Assembly: GCA_964006375.1 (NCBI GenBank)
Contig: OZ023267.1
Coordinates: forward strand, 20,209,739-20,273,738
Length of the DNA: 64,000 nucleotides
Direction of reading: 5' to 3'
From: Tillus elongatus
Lineage: Eukaryota > Arthropoda > Insecta > Coleoptera > Cleridae
Positions 36,289-48,464 of the stretch are shown one piece after another; the stretch's first letter is position 1, and every line of letters starts with the position of its first letter. The notes beneath the pieces were generated by a model. The model searched no databases. It was given only the letters and a program-made list of their open reading frames with translations, and was not told where the DNA came from. The position numbers and the translations under genes were made by a program.

Positions 36289-36357
36289 GCAACAATTAGA
36301 ACCGTAGACCGGTTTCGCTCTCATTAGAGCTCTTCAGTACGGCATACTAATTGTAGC
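36289..36357 (-). ncRNA. hammerhead ribozyme, type I, unit 4 (intact core)
   Basis: Same core and helices (CTGAAGA complement 36337-36331, GAAA complement 36316-36313). Predicted cut between 36307 and 36306. Cleavage here and in units 2 and 3 would release two 307-nt monomers. Confidence 0.88.
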
Positions 36358-36680
36358 AAAAATGCACCAAAAATAACACGGCTATCGTATAGCCCGTCTT
36401 AAAACACTAAGTGAGTGGTGAACGTGTCGCCACCTAGTTCGGAACCAAGTACTATGTTGTCACGCCCGCTCCAAATAACACAGAATATTAAAAATAGAGA
36501 CGGTATACAACTAGGGAGATCTGTTAGTATATATATATAAAATTAAATGACCTAGGGGGCCTAAGGCCTAGTTCTCGATCATTTGACGACATGTTTTCAA
36601 AATTCATAAGGCGAGATCTCCTCATTAGTGAATTTTTTAAAGAAAATTCATTAATAGGATAATTTTACTCCTACAGTTAT

Positions 36681-37206
36681 TTAACGACAGCTACTGATTA
36701 AGACAACTTCGTTGTCGAAATACATACGTATCTAGCGCATAAACAATTTCATACAATAAATATTCATATTTTCATAACCATAAAAATCAATACACCGCCA
36801 AACAACTTTTAAATATTCATATACAAAACCTTAAATTATAATAGATGATTATTGCCTAAATATTGTCAGAGGTCTGATATTTATCTGGCAATTTCTTAAA
36901 AATAAAAATTGGCTAGATGGTCGGGTCCTCAGCATCCGTCAAAGAAGGCGCCTCTTGGTTAATGGATGACTTCAAAACAGGCACGGGATGATTATCTTTC
37001 TGTGAAGCTTTGATGCATCAGATTACTTTCATCGTATCCCCATCCATGATCAGACAGTGAAAAGAATCGGACACAGATTCTGGTCTATTGAATTTTGTTA
37101 AAACAGCTTTGTTATTTTCGAAGATACGAGCATTTGCTGAAAGGAAATGAAGAATTTTCCCAGAATCCAGTCGGGATGGCCAACGAACTTGTTCAAGCTA
37201 TGATAT
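36681..37206. other. unassigned stretch
   Basis: About 0.5 kb without a supported gene. A plus frame around 37095-37289 is not recognised. At 37205 the sequence TATACAGGGTGCCCATGGGG has the look of a Tc/mariner-type terminus, but no partner was found. Confidence 0.3.
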
Positions 37207-37689
37207 ACAGGGTGCCCATGGGGAACTTGCTGAACTCAAGAGATACAAGGTCGGTTAAATTAGGACAAAGTTACGTAATCCGGTGCTGATCATTTTTGAA
37301 GAAAGAAAGCTGAGATATCTTTTACGGTTTACGAAATAAATATTTAAAAAACTAAATTTTTCGATTTTCTTATTTTCCAACTTTCCCGAAAACTATTAAA
37401 TCTAGATATTTGCAACAAATACATTATTATAACACTTTTGAACCAGAAATCTAAAAATTTGAATTGTTTCAGTATTGCACACACCAGAGTCCTACAGCGA
37501 TTGTCAACTTTTTACTTATGGGCGTCATATTGTATTTTTACATTATCGGAAACATATTTTTTTCTGATTACAATGATGTATCAGCACTTATGGTTTGCTC
37601 TGTTATCTCGCTAATAATATTAGATTGTATTTGTAAGAGTGCTTTGGAGAGAATTCGGCACTGTCATCTAAAAACAAAATTATGTCAGT
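37207..37689. other. unassigned stretch upstream of the Penelope-like gene
   Basis: An 87-codon plus frame (37464-37727) is hydrophobic and unrecognised. No boundary to the Penelope-like element could be set. Confidence 0.3.
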
Positions 37690-39027
37690 TTATTGTTCTT
37701 AAACGTCAAAATCGATCGTTTAAGTAGAGTCCCAATGGGAGAAAACACAGTACTGGTTTCGTTCGACGTGTCCAATCTCTTCACTAGTGTTCCGCTCAAT
37801 CAGACTCTTATGTTGTTACAGGGGCTACTCAATAATTCTTCCCTAAGTAGAGAGGTTCAAGGTGCTCTTCATTAGTTAGTAAAAGCGTGTTTATCACAGA
37901 ACTTCTTCAAATTTGATAATAAAATCTATATACAAAAAAATGGTCTCCCCATGGGAAATCCCCTTTCACCGCTTTGCGCGGAAATATCCATGAGTTTCTT
38001 TTAAAAGGAACTATTTTTCAAGGATTTCAATCCCTACTGCAATTTCATTACTTCTTGGACTTGTTACGTAGACGACATTCTAGTAGTTTGGTCTGGCATC
38101 ATTGAGTAGCTCCATCTGTTCCTGAACTGGCTGAACAGCTTACATGTCAACATCAATTTTACAATGGAGCTAGAAGTAGAATCGTCAATCAACTTCTTGG
38201 ACCTCAGACTACAAAGAAGAGGTAACTCCATAGAGTTTGATATCTATAGAAAACCCACTCAGACCGACCACCTTATCCCGTACAGGTCTTGTCATCACAT
38301 GTCACACAAGATGGCTTCTATGAGATTCTTGATCGATAGATTGTTTAGAATTCCATTGTCTAGGGAGAAAAAGAGCTAAATCTTATCAAACAGTTAGCTG
38401 CCAATAACGAATATCCACTGAGGCTAGTACACAAGTTAGTCGATAATAAAAACCGCCAGTTGTTAAGATCAATGAGTTCAAGTCTGCCTCCAGAACAATC
38501 AGAGATATTTTCATACTTTCCGTTTACTGTTTGTGGTTCCATCACCAATACTATTACAAGAGCACTCAAGAGAGAAAATGTCAAGTTCTCGTTTAGATCC
38601 GTAAACACTGTAAAAAGTTTGTTTATCCAGAATAAAGACTTGTCCCAGTTCTCAAGAGGTCCGGTGTTTATTGTTTAAAAAGTGGTGAACCCGATTGCAA
38701 CTATGTCGGCAGGACAGGGAGAGCATTGAGTTTGAGCATTGTTGAGCACCTAAGAATCAGAAATCAATCCAATAACAACGCATTAATTTTTGGTTGTCAT
38801 TTAAAGGAGTCAAGCCACCCTTTCAGCAAAGAAAACGACGCAAAAATTCTACCCTTCCAATTTTGGCATTGAACAGTTCGTTGTTGAAGAGATGGAAATT
38901 TATAAACATATCAATTGTTCGAATAAAAATGTGATAAATGTTTCCAATACAGACGTTACAAGTTTCTCAACCTTATACAGTCAACTAGCAGATCACCAAT
39001 CCACACATCATTCAAATAGACAATGAA
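37690..39027 (+). pseudogene. Penelope-like element, reverse transcriptase and GIY-YIG endonuclease, decayed
   Basis: Blocks in order: VLVSFDVSNLFTSVPL (37760), QKNGLPMGNPLSPLCAEI (37941), CYVDDILVVWSG with the catalytic DD (38060), SSINFLDLRLQ and FDIYRKPTQTDHLIPYRS (38185-38300), FSFRSVNTVKSLFIQNKD (38589), and DCNYVGRTGRALSLSIVEHL (38695), which is the GIY-YIG nuclease signature. The frame closes near 39027 after HHSNRQ. This RT plus C-terminal GIY-YIG layout is specific to Penelope-like elements, which prime cDNA at nicked DNA. Stops and frameshifts (about 37875, 38003, 38107, 38377) kill it, and the N-terminal third is missing. Its 3' region holds a hammerhead-like motif. Confidence 0.85.
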
Positions 39028-39985
39028 TTAACTCTATGAGATGGTCTGCACCGTGGTTTCCAGACCTGTCATTCGATTTTTATGTTCTTGCATTTTCATG
39101 TCGATATGTCACTACTGTCAGTTGTCATTTCCGTTCTCGGTTTTCGAGGCCGATCTTGCGCCTTGCTGTTTTGGTCTGACTATGTCCGTCGTCGCTAGAG
39201 ACGTCTGTTTCAATCTTAATTTTACAAGTTAAAACAAAAATTCGTTCTTAATTTCAATAAAAGTTGCTCCCCTTCAGGTTAGTAACAACTCTGACTCGAT
39301 GGATCCATCCTGCAACAACAGATGAAGCGTGTTCCTTGGGCATTAAACTGTATAATTTTTAGTCTTTTTTAATAATGGACAAGTAAGTAAATCGCCATCT
39401 TGACGTTTTCATGTTTCATAAAAAATACAAAAATTCGCTTCTGTTTTCACTCTTATTCGGTTAATAGGTTTAATATTCTCTGAAAATTTCTTCTCAGCTG
39501 CATGGCTTGATAATGTTTGTGCTGTTTGCTTTTGCTTCGATTATTACCTTCAGCTTAATCTAAAACCCTTCTAAAGGGTAGCTTTTATGAGACTTTTTAA
39601 ATTTTTAGGTGTTTTTAGGTTTAGATTCATTGTTTTAAATTTCAGAACGAAACCAGCTTTTCTTACGGCTCAATTTGACTTATATTTGTATTTTTATTGC
39701 ATGTAGTGGTGTATGATTTTGTACTTGTAATCTTTGATAGCTGTGTAGTGAGACGGTTTTTAACTTTTAATTTGTGACTTAGTGTTGAGGTTTAACTTTG
39801 TGTAGCCTCATTTTTATCATATATTCTGTATTGTACCCTTGCAGAAGTAACCTACCGGAAAACTCAGTTTTTCTGACAAGCCTTTTGTAAATTCTAGATT
39901 CCCCTGAGGATGACCGGTTAGAAAGGTCGAAACGCGTCGGGAAAGGGAATAAATAAATTGTTTGGAAAGAAAAAGCCTTTTTATT
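39028..39985 (+). repeat. 3' region of the Penelope-like element
   Basis: Non-coding sequence after the GIY-YIG frame, ending around ATTCAACACACC near 39985. It contains the hammerhead-like motif at 39899-39943 followed by GGGAATAAATAAATTG. It is comparable to the terminal segments at 14925-15130 and 21101-21210, which also place GAATAAAT after the motif. Confidence 0.55.
39899..39943 (+). ncRNA. hammerhead ribozyme-like motif of the Penelope-like element
   Basis: Helix I TTCCC (39899-39903) pairs with GGGAA (39939-39943). The core is CTGAGGA (39904-39910); helix II is GACC/GGTC around GGTTAGAAA with one extra T before it; GAAA is at 39929-39932; helix III is AC-GC-GT; the triplet GTC gives a predicted cut between 39938 and 39939. 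All invariant core bases are present. The single unpaired T at the base of helix II departs from the textbook fold, so activity is uncertain. Confidence 0.65.
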
Positions 39986-40538
39986 CAACACACCTAATTA
40001 TGACAGTTTGTTGTTACTTTCAATAAGGGAACGTATTGCTATGTTCATCAGGAAAATGCTACTTTCTAATAGTATAACATTTGATTTTCCACTGTATCAA
40101 AAATCCAGAGTAAAACAAAGTCCGTTGGTGAATTAATTTACTGAGAAGTGAGCGCGTGTGTAGCAAGTACAAGTAATCTTACTGACACTGACAGAAATAA
40201 TTTTCATAAATGTCAAAATCTATTGGTTTTTGTTTATTAGCCACCTGATTTCACTTCCAAATTTACTTTCAATCGTCTACAGTGCGTTACCTTGAAATAT
40301 ACTGATAATGTTTTATACCATTTTAGAATCTCCATAAAACAGGGAAGTTTTTGAAATTATGAGCCAGTAAATGTTTTTTCGGTACCTTAAAATTTGACAA
40401 TTTTCATTATTTTTTTTCATCAGATTTTCAATATCTTGAAAACCGTAAACTTTTTGATAAGATCATATAGCGTTTTTCTGAAAGGGCTTGAGCCAGCGTA
40501 TCTTCATATGACGTTTGATTCACGACTTTTAGGACAAC

Positions 40539-40541
<3 letters not shown>
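39986..40541. other. unassigned stretch
   Basis: AT-rich, no supported gene. Its end (AGGACAACCTGTATATATA) passes into (TA)n. Confidence 0.3.

Positions 40542-40614
<73 letters not shown>
40542..40614. repeat. (TA)n followed by a TG-rich run
   Basis: About 36 TA units, then GTGTGTG-rich sequence to about 40662. Confidence 0.97.
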
Positions 40615-40618
<4 letters not shown>

Positions 40619-40659
40619 TGTGTGCGCGGGTGTGTGTTTTGTGTGTAGGTGTGTATGTG

Positions 40660-41415
40660 TGTGAAAATTACCCCGGATATGGATTCAAGGAGTCCTAACT
40701 CCTACTTATTTGAAGACATTTTTTCAAAATTCAAAATTCGAATTTCATTAGGGAAAAATCACCTGGACGCAGCAAGGGCGTTATGGTAGTGAATTTTCAT
40801 AAAAATGTTTTTAATAGGAAATATTTTTTTATAAGAAAGCTTGCATCAAATTTGGTTACCAGTATAACCTATATAGGAGAAACAATATAACATATTTCAT
40901 CAAAATAAGTTTATTGTTGGACAATATACAACAATCTTCCAAAAATAAACCTAAAATGTGCCCAAAAAACTGGTTTCTTGGCCAACGAACCTTAGGTTAA
41001 TAGTAAATTAAGCTATCGAAATAAACATTTCATGAAAAGTCGCTACCATAACGCAGTTGCTGAGTCCCGAATTTATTTTCTTACAAACATGCATTATCTT
41101 TCGATGAAAAATGCAAAAATTGTAATACTATAAGGCGTGTTCGATTAGGAAAAAGGAAAAAAAATTGCATCAGCAGCTACTTATGGGCCACCTGTGATTG
41201 TAAAAATAATTTTATAAGATGCAGCTCCAGACATCGTATAATTAACATATAAATTTTTTTATCATATCTTGTATAATAATGGATATTTTGAGCTTTATCA
41301 TAGAAATGCGTCACCCTGTATATATGGAAACTAACCCGGATATGGGTTCTATGGGGCCTACTTCGCTCGCACTACTATCGCTTATTTAAAGAAATCTTTT
41401 CAAAATTCAAAAGTC
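40660..41415 (-). repeat. family C repeat, reverse, partial
   Basis: Has the CCCCGGATATGGATTC block, the terminal module GGACGCAGCAAGGGCGTTAT (40769), a partner module near 41040, then the GCGTCACCCTGTATATATGG and ACCCGGATATGGGTTCTA blocks (41306-41350). Internal order suggests two overlapping copies. Confidence 0.6.
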
Positions 41416-42039
41416 ACTAAAATTGTATCCAACTCTATGAGTAAAATTGTGATGGCCAAAAATAAATATGATTGTAAGAAGAAGAGCATGTCTACATTTT
41501 TATTATAAATGTCAGAAAACAAAATACTTATTTAAATGTCACTTTGAAAGTAGATCTGACATTTATCAAAATAATTTGTCAGTTGAATATGACATGTACT
41601 GTTGCCTCGGACTATCATTATGCACTATTGTATTACGCCTTATAAGAATGAAAATTTTAAGTTAATTCCTATATTTTTTGTGACCAATGTGTTGAACGGA
41701 TGCGAAACGGGAGAAGTAAATTTCATTTAAAGTTAAAATGACGAAGAGAACTTTATTCCAGGCACGAGCGTTGTTTCCATTTTTTTTTAATATTAATAAC
41801 ATTTATATGTAAATTAGCAGATTAGCGTATTGTTCGTTTAAAAAAAATAATTCAGAAACATGCTTAGAGGAACCCCTTTATGCATTAACCATCAGACAAA
41901 TGCTGTGATCTCAACTTCACAATACAGTTAAGAGACCTAAAGTCAATTTGAGGTTCTGTGCAAGGTAAACATGCTGCAACGGAGCTAGAAATGCAAACTG
42001 TAAAAAAACTCACCTTGCAGAAGTCCATAGAAATGAGAA
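41416..42039. other. unassigned AT-rich stretch
   Basis: The plus frame 41468-41665 is not recognised. Nothing else stands out. Confidence 0.3.
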
Positions 42040-42484
42040 ACAGAAGTGAAAACAATGATTGTAGCTGAAACTTAAGGCTTTTTAACTTATTTTATGGCAT
42101 TTGCGCTGTATAGCCGTTCATGTAAGTTCTCTATCTAGAACATGTTAATTCTGACGTTTAGAATCGCGACTTTTTTGACGTTTTAAGAATAAAAACTTAA
42201 AAGCTTATAACATTGTTTTATTTTAACGTAGAGATTCAAATTTTGGTGCATGGTTTTCTTTTTATGATACAAAACTTCGCACCCAATATAGTTGCCTTAA
42301 CTTTGTTATTTCCGGAGATATAAAAATTTTCCGAAATAAAACGCAAAATTTGCCGGGAAAAACTAGTCCGATTTTCCTGGCTAACGAACCTATCCAAGCG
42401 ACTTGCAAAAGGAAGGTATTCACCAAATTTTATCACAATCGGCGCATTATTTTTTGAGTTAGCGGCGTGACAAATAAATATATA

Positions 42485-42575
<91 letters not shown>

Positions 42576-42700
42576 ATATAAAGTCTGAAACCGACCTCGG
42601 ATTTGGGTTCCAGGGGTCCCAAATAGCGCTCAGTTGAACAAATTTTTTCAAAATTCAAAAGTCGGGATCTCTTCATTTTCTTAAAAAAAATTCACTAATA
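42040..42700 (-). repeat. family C repeat, reverse, with (TA)n
   Basis: Blocks GCGACTTTTTTGACGTTTTA, GTTATTTCCGGAGATATAAA and TAACGAACCTATCC, a TA tract at 42489-42572, then GGATTTGGGTTCCAGGGG, AGTCGGGATCTCTTCATT and AATTCACTAATAT. Confidence 0.7.
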
Positions 42701-43499
42701 TTTTTACAAATTCTACGAAAATTCTCTTAAAAAAAACGCAAGTTTGGTACATTTTACATGATAAATTTTGGTGAATTATCAAGCTACTAAAAAGTAAACG
42801 CATTTTTAATACATTAAATTCATTCAGTAGTAGTGACGGACAATGACAAGATAAAAAATAAATGGGACGCAACATAATTTGAGGGCAAAGAAACTAGAAA
42901 CATAATTATCTATTTAATTCTATAGAGACCTATTATTTTATGCTGAACCTCTATCGAGCCTTAATAAGATCTTGATGGCTTACTTGATCCTAAAATGAGT
43001 TTTAACCTTTCATGATTAGTAACGCTGTTTTTTTTAGAGAAAACGACCAGTAAAACAATACAAAGTGTTCAATAGAATTTGAAAGAAATTATTTAAAAAC
43101 TGTTTGCATTAATTTATTTCCTCTGTGGGAGGAAATCCTGATGTATTATATAAACTACTAAGAAAAAAAAAGCGCAAAGGGTATAATCTGAAAACGGAAG
43201 TATATTATTAAAGGTACAACTTGTGTACGGCTCAGAAAAAGGCTAAATGTATTGGCGCGAAATACTGAATGTTTGAATTAAATTAAAGTGCATGCATTAG
43301 GCTTATTAGTTTAGAAAGACTAGCATAGTGGTTCTAATTACCCGTTTACATACTCGAAAAGGACCAGAGGGATTGTTCTTTGTGGTTGCCGATTTAGAAT
43401 GAATACACGTGGTAAAACAATAACAATTTATTATGACAAAGTTACAATTTGACAGACAAAAATGAATGGGTGAGTTGTTATCCAATAATGATCAATACA
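42701..43499. other. unassigned AT-rich stretch
   Basis: No supported gene. A T/A-rich region; no element ends recognised. Confidence 0.3.
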
Positions 43500-43934
43500 A
43501 TAAATGGTGACTTACGATTGGAGATGGGTAGGTTACCGTAACCAACACGTGGACGATGTCGCTGGTCGTTGGGGACGTCGTCCAAAGAGGCCAAAGTGTT
43601 TCACGTATCCAGGTGGCAGATGTGGATTGCGGTGTGTTGACGCCGCGGTTGAAGCGATTTCTAATCACGGGTCAGTCGCTCGTCGGAAGATTAGTTCTTC
43701 CCACAACGAGGCTCACTGACCTGCCCACGTGTCAAACTGACAACCGTGAGTTTTGATAATTTGAATATGGTCTGCGGGTCAGGTGATTTTGCTATCATGC
43801 TCCCTGGCTGTTGGACGCCGACGAAGTTAACTTGAGTATGACCACAGCATAATCAACTATTATGCTGTGTCTGACTACCGCTCACGACCTGACCTGGCCT
43901 GACCTGACCGTTGGACGCCGACGAAGTTAACCTT
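43500..43934. repeat. GC-richer segment with a 100-bp-spaced direct repeat
   Basis: Two short plus frames (43504-43719, 43556-43756) are not recognised. The sequence GTTGGACGCCGACGAAGTTA begins at 43810 and again at 43910, followed each time by a TATGACCACA block, so a 100-bp unit is duplicated. Between them lie CCTGACCTGG-type short repeats and a hairpin (CACAGCATAAT/ATTATGCTGTG). It may be the 5' end of the piggyBac element or another element's terminal repeat. Confidence 0.45.
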
Positions 43935-45755
<1,821 letters not shown>

Positions 45756-46225
45756 TTAACCACACATAGTTCATTCTGACAATCTTTGCTTAATATATAT
45801 TTCACTGTGGCTAACAAATTTGCAGTCCATTTATTAGTTATTGTTCAACGTTTATAACCACATTTACTTCACTCTTCCAGAGTTGACACCTTATGTTAGA
45901 CATTTATTTCACTCTTTGTGCATCTACGATCTGATCTGTATATTTGGAACTACTGTCGTTTTGACCCAGTAAATAATCCAGTAAATAAATTCAAATTCTT
46001 CAATTATCTGGGTCTTTTCGGTATATGTTTACCCCACAATATGGATTGTAGTTTACCCTTTTCGACCCTGACGTTATCTAGAATTGTTTTATTTTCTTAG
46101 TTTATAGTTACTTCATGATCATATAGTATTTGTCGGTTTGGGTTTTTATGTAGTGCATGTTAGTTTGACTTACTCATATAATATTTTAGTTTGTTTTTAA
46201 TTTAGGTTTAGCTATAATAACACAG

Positions 46226-46227
<2 letters not shown>
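45756..46227. other. unassigned stretch
   Basis: A locally repeated phrase (TTATTGTTCAACGTTTATAACCACA-like, about 45740 and 45838) suggests a diverged tandem duplication of about 100 bp. No gene. Confidence 0.4.

Positions 46228-46312
<85 letters not shown>
46228..46312. repeat. (TA)n left of the mariner-type element
   Basis: About 42 TA units. With 48383-48462 it forms one tract into which the transposon inserted. Confidence 0.98.
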
Positions 46313-46315
<3 letters not shown>

Positions 46316-48379
46316 GGTCGCTGATAAGTCTGGAAACGGTCGATTATCCGGGAAAATATACAAGGTGTCGAAAAAAGTTTTATACAAAAGTTTTTGGGTT
46401 CTTCAATGTCTACTAGGCGGTGATAATTTTTTTTATACAGGGTTGGTCATACAGGCGTGGCACACCAATATTAATTTTTTTTTAATGGAACACCCCATAT
46501 ATTATTCGATATTTCAATCCTTCTCTTAATTTTGAGCAACATTTATCAGAAGCATGATGTACATAAACTCAATCGTTTCCGGGTAAAAAAATAAATAAAA
46601 ATAAACGCTATTGTTTTTAAAATCTATTGGATGAAGAACAAAAATAAATGAAAAGTAGAATATCTCTTGAAAACAATCTGTGAGTGTGAAAAGAACCGGT
46701 TGCGATGTTTTTAACATTGTTTGGAATCCTATTTTATAAGATGTTCAAAGTGTTCTCCATTGACCTCCTGACAATAATGAATTCGCTTAACAAAACATTG
46801 CACTGCATTTACAAGAGCGTTTTGAGGAATGTTATTAATTTCATGCACAATCCTTGCTTGCAACTCTTCAATATTCTGCGGTCTATTTTGGTAAATTAAA
46901 TTTTTTACATGACCCCACAAAAAAAAGTCAAGCGGCGTCATGTCGGGAGACCTAGCTGGCCATTCAATAGTTCCCCTGCGCCCTATCCATCTGCCAGGAA
47001 AGGTTTGATTCAGATATTCCCGTACCTCAATTCCAAAATGAGGGGGTGCCCCATCCTGCTGAAACCATATTTCTTCCGCTGGTAGATTTGGGTCGTTATT
47101 GTTCGGAAATAATCGACTAACGTCTGGAACAATTGATTCTTGCAAAAGTGTCAAATATCGAGCAGAGTTCAAATTACCGTGTATAAAATAAGGTCCTATG
47201 ATATGTCCACCAATAATAGCACACCAAACATTTACTTTTTGCGGTCTTTGGGTGTGAATTTGTTCCATCCAATGTGGGTTTTCGTCTGACCAGTACCTAC
47301 AGTTGTGTCGGTTGACTTGTCCATTCAAACAAAATGTAGATTCGTCGGAAAACAAAATGTGGTTGGCAAAGTTAAAATTTTGGCATAACTTCTCCATAAT
47401 AAGTTCACAGAACTCGATTCTGCGATCAAAATCGTCTTCACTCAGTTCTTGCAATAAATGAATTTTATATGGACGGAACTTTTCCCGCTTCGTAATCTTT
47501 TGAATTGAATATCGACTCATATTGTGATTTAAAGCCAATTGCTGTGCCGAAGTTTTCGGATTTTCTACCACATCCAATATTACATTCAAAGAATTTTCTT
47601 CATTTGTAACGGTTACTGGCCTTCCAGTTCTAGGTTTATCCTTGATACCGCCAGTTTCGTGAAAACGATGCAAAGTTTTCGAAACTGTGGATTTGGAGAT
47701 CGATTCCCGCTCAGGATGCAACTCATTGAACATAATCACCACTTGAGCAAAACTTCGTGTTCTATCACCGTACCCTATCATCATTAAAATTTCGATACGT
47801 TCGGTTTCACTTAAACTTGCCATTTTGCACAAAAACTGTTGACACTAAATTACTAATGTTTCAAAACTGTTGACACTGAATGAATGTTTGACATTCGTTG
47901 TCCTGGAAACATTTTAAAACAAAATAATAATACTGCGTTTCTTATGGGCATCTTATCTTATCTTGGGATTCCAAACAATGTTAAAAACATCGCAACCGGT
48001 TCTTTTCACACTCACAGATTGTTTTCAAGAGATATTCTACTTTTCATTTATTTTTGTTCTTCATCCAATAGATTTTAAAAACAGTAGCGTTTATTTTTAT
48101 TTATTTTTTTACCCGGAAACGATTGAGTTTAGGTACATTATGCTTCTCATAAATGTTGCTCAAAATTAAGAGAAGGATTGAAATATCGAATAATATATAG
48201 GGTGTTCCATTAAAAAAAAATTAATATTGGTGTGCCACGCCTGTATGACCAACCCTGTATAAATAAAATTATCACCGCCTAGTAGACATTGAAGAACCCA
48301 AAAACTTTTGTATAAAACTTTTTTCGACACCTTGTATATTTTCCCGGATAATCGACCGTTTCCAGACTTATCAGCGACC

Positions 48380-48382
<3 letters not shown>
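46313..48382 (-). mobile_element. intact mariner-type transposon, DD41D spacing, 417-bp terminal inverted repeats
   Basis: The ends CAGGGTCGCTGATAAGTC (46313) and its complement (to 48382) begin inverted repeats that run 46313-46729 and 47966-48382, 417 bp each, with very few differences. TA flanks both ends, as expected for Tc1/mariner target duplication. The repeats cover all non-coding sequence except the 5' leader; the transposase stop codon abuts the left repeat. Tc1/mariner elements usually have 20-250-bp termini, so these are long. Complete and possibly active. Confidence 0.92.
46729..47832 (-). CDS. mariner-type (DD41D) transposase, intact
   Basis: 367 codons from MCKMASLSETER; a later start at the second Met (47823) is also plausible. 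The N-terminal part has two helix-turn-helix regions (about residues 15-62 and 80-115) around the hinge KPRTGRPVTV. Catalytic triad by count: D163 (FSDEST), D260 (WFQQDGAPPH) and D302 (MTPLDFFLWG), which leaves 41 residues between the second and third aspartates. DD41D is the spacing of the rosa-type lineage rather than classic mariner (DD34D) or maT (DD37D). It would cut at the TIR ends and insert at TA. No stop or frameshift is seen. Confidence 0.92.
   Translation of the reverse strand: MCKMASLSETERIEILMMIGYGDRTRSFAQVVIMFNELHPERESISKSTVSKTLHRFHETGGIKDKPRTGRPVTVTNEENSLNVILDVVENPKTSAQQLALNHNMSRYSIQKITKREKFRPYKIHLLQELSEDDFDRRIEFCELIMEKLCQNFNFANHILFSDESTFCLNGQVNRHNCRYWSDENPHWMEQIHTQRPQKVNVWCAIIGGHIIGPYFIHGNLNSARYLTLLQESIVPDVSRLFPNNNDPNLPAEEIWFQQDGAPPHFGIEVREYLNQTFPGRWIGRRGTIEWPARSPDMTPLDFFLWGHVKNLIYQNRPQNIEELQARIVHEINNIPQNALVNAVQCFVKRIHYCQEVNGEHFEHLIK

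Positions 48383-48462
<80 letters not shown>
48383..48462. repeat. (TA)n right of the mariner-type element
   Basis: About 40 TA units continuing the tract at 46228-46312. Confidence 0.98.

Positions 48463-48464
<2 letters not shown>

Larger units (their letters stand above)
35349..36511 (-). repeat. retrozyme-like tandem array: 3.8 units of 307 bp with hammerhead ribozymes
   Basis: Four head-to-tail units begin at 35348, 35655, 35962 and 36269 with exact 307-bp spacing; the last is truncated at 36511. Units differ at only a few positions. Each contains a hammerhead motif on the minus strand and, in units 1-3, a perfect AT-rich hairpin (CTAACAATTT paired with AAATTGTTAG) at 35594, 35901 and 36208. 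The array is flanked by TAGGGAG at 35342-35348 and 36512-36518, a 7-bp target duplication. There is no ORF. This matches known animal retrozymes: small non-coding elements of a few hundred nt, present as tandem copies, with type I hammerheads that would cut a minus-strand transcript into 307-nt monomers able to circularise. A plain satellite is the alternative, but the target duplication argues for insertion of a preformed concatemer. Confidence 0.85.
35301..36680 (+). repeat. family C fragment interrupted by the ribozyme array
   Basis: The left part (about 35307-35348, ending ACTCACTAATAGGGAG) and right part (from 36512, TAGGGAGATC) join to the usual family C block ACTAATGAGGAGATC once the array is removed. 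A short (TA)n follows at 36529. A reverse-oriented family C start (CTCCTCATTAGTG) is at about 36619. Confidence 0.65.

Noticed and set aside
35348..36514. Treating the 307-bp repeats as a CRISPR array or ordinary satellite
   Set aside because: Units are contiguous with no variable spacers, which excludes CRISPR. The ribozyme motif and flanking duplication are not explained by a plain satellite.
37205..37740. Mariner-like element bounded by CAGGGTGCCCATGGGG and GAGTCCCAATGGGAG
   Set aside because: The right-hand sequence is in the same orientation rather than inverted and forms part of the Penelope-like RT frame; not a terminal pair.
43504..43756. GC-rich frames as a host exon
   Set aside because: Low-complexity composition, no domain, and two overlapping frames equally open; kept as unassigned.
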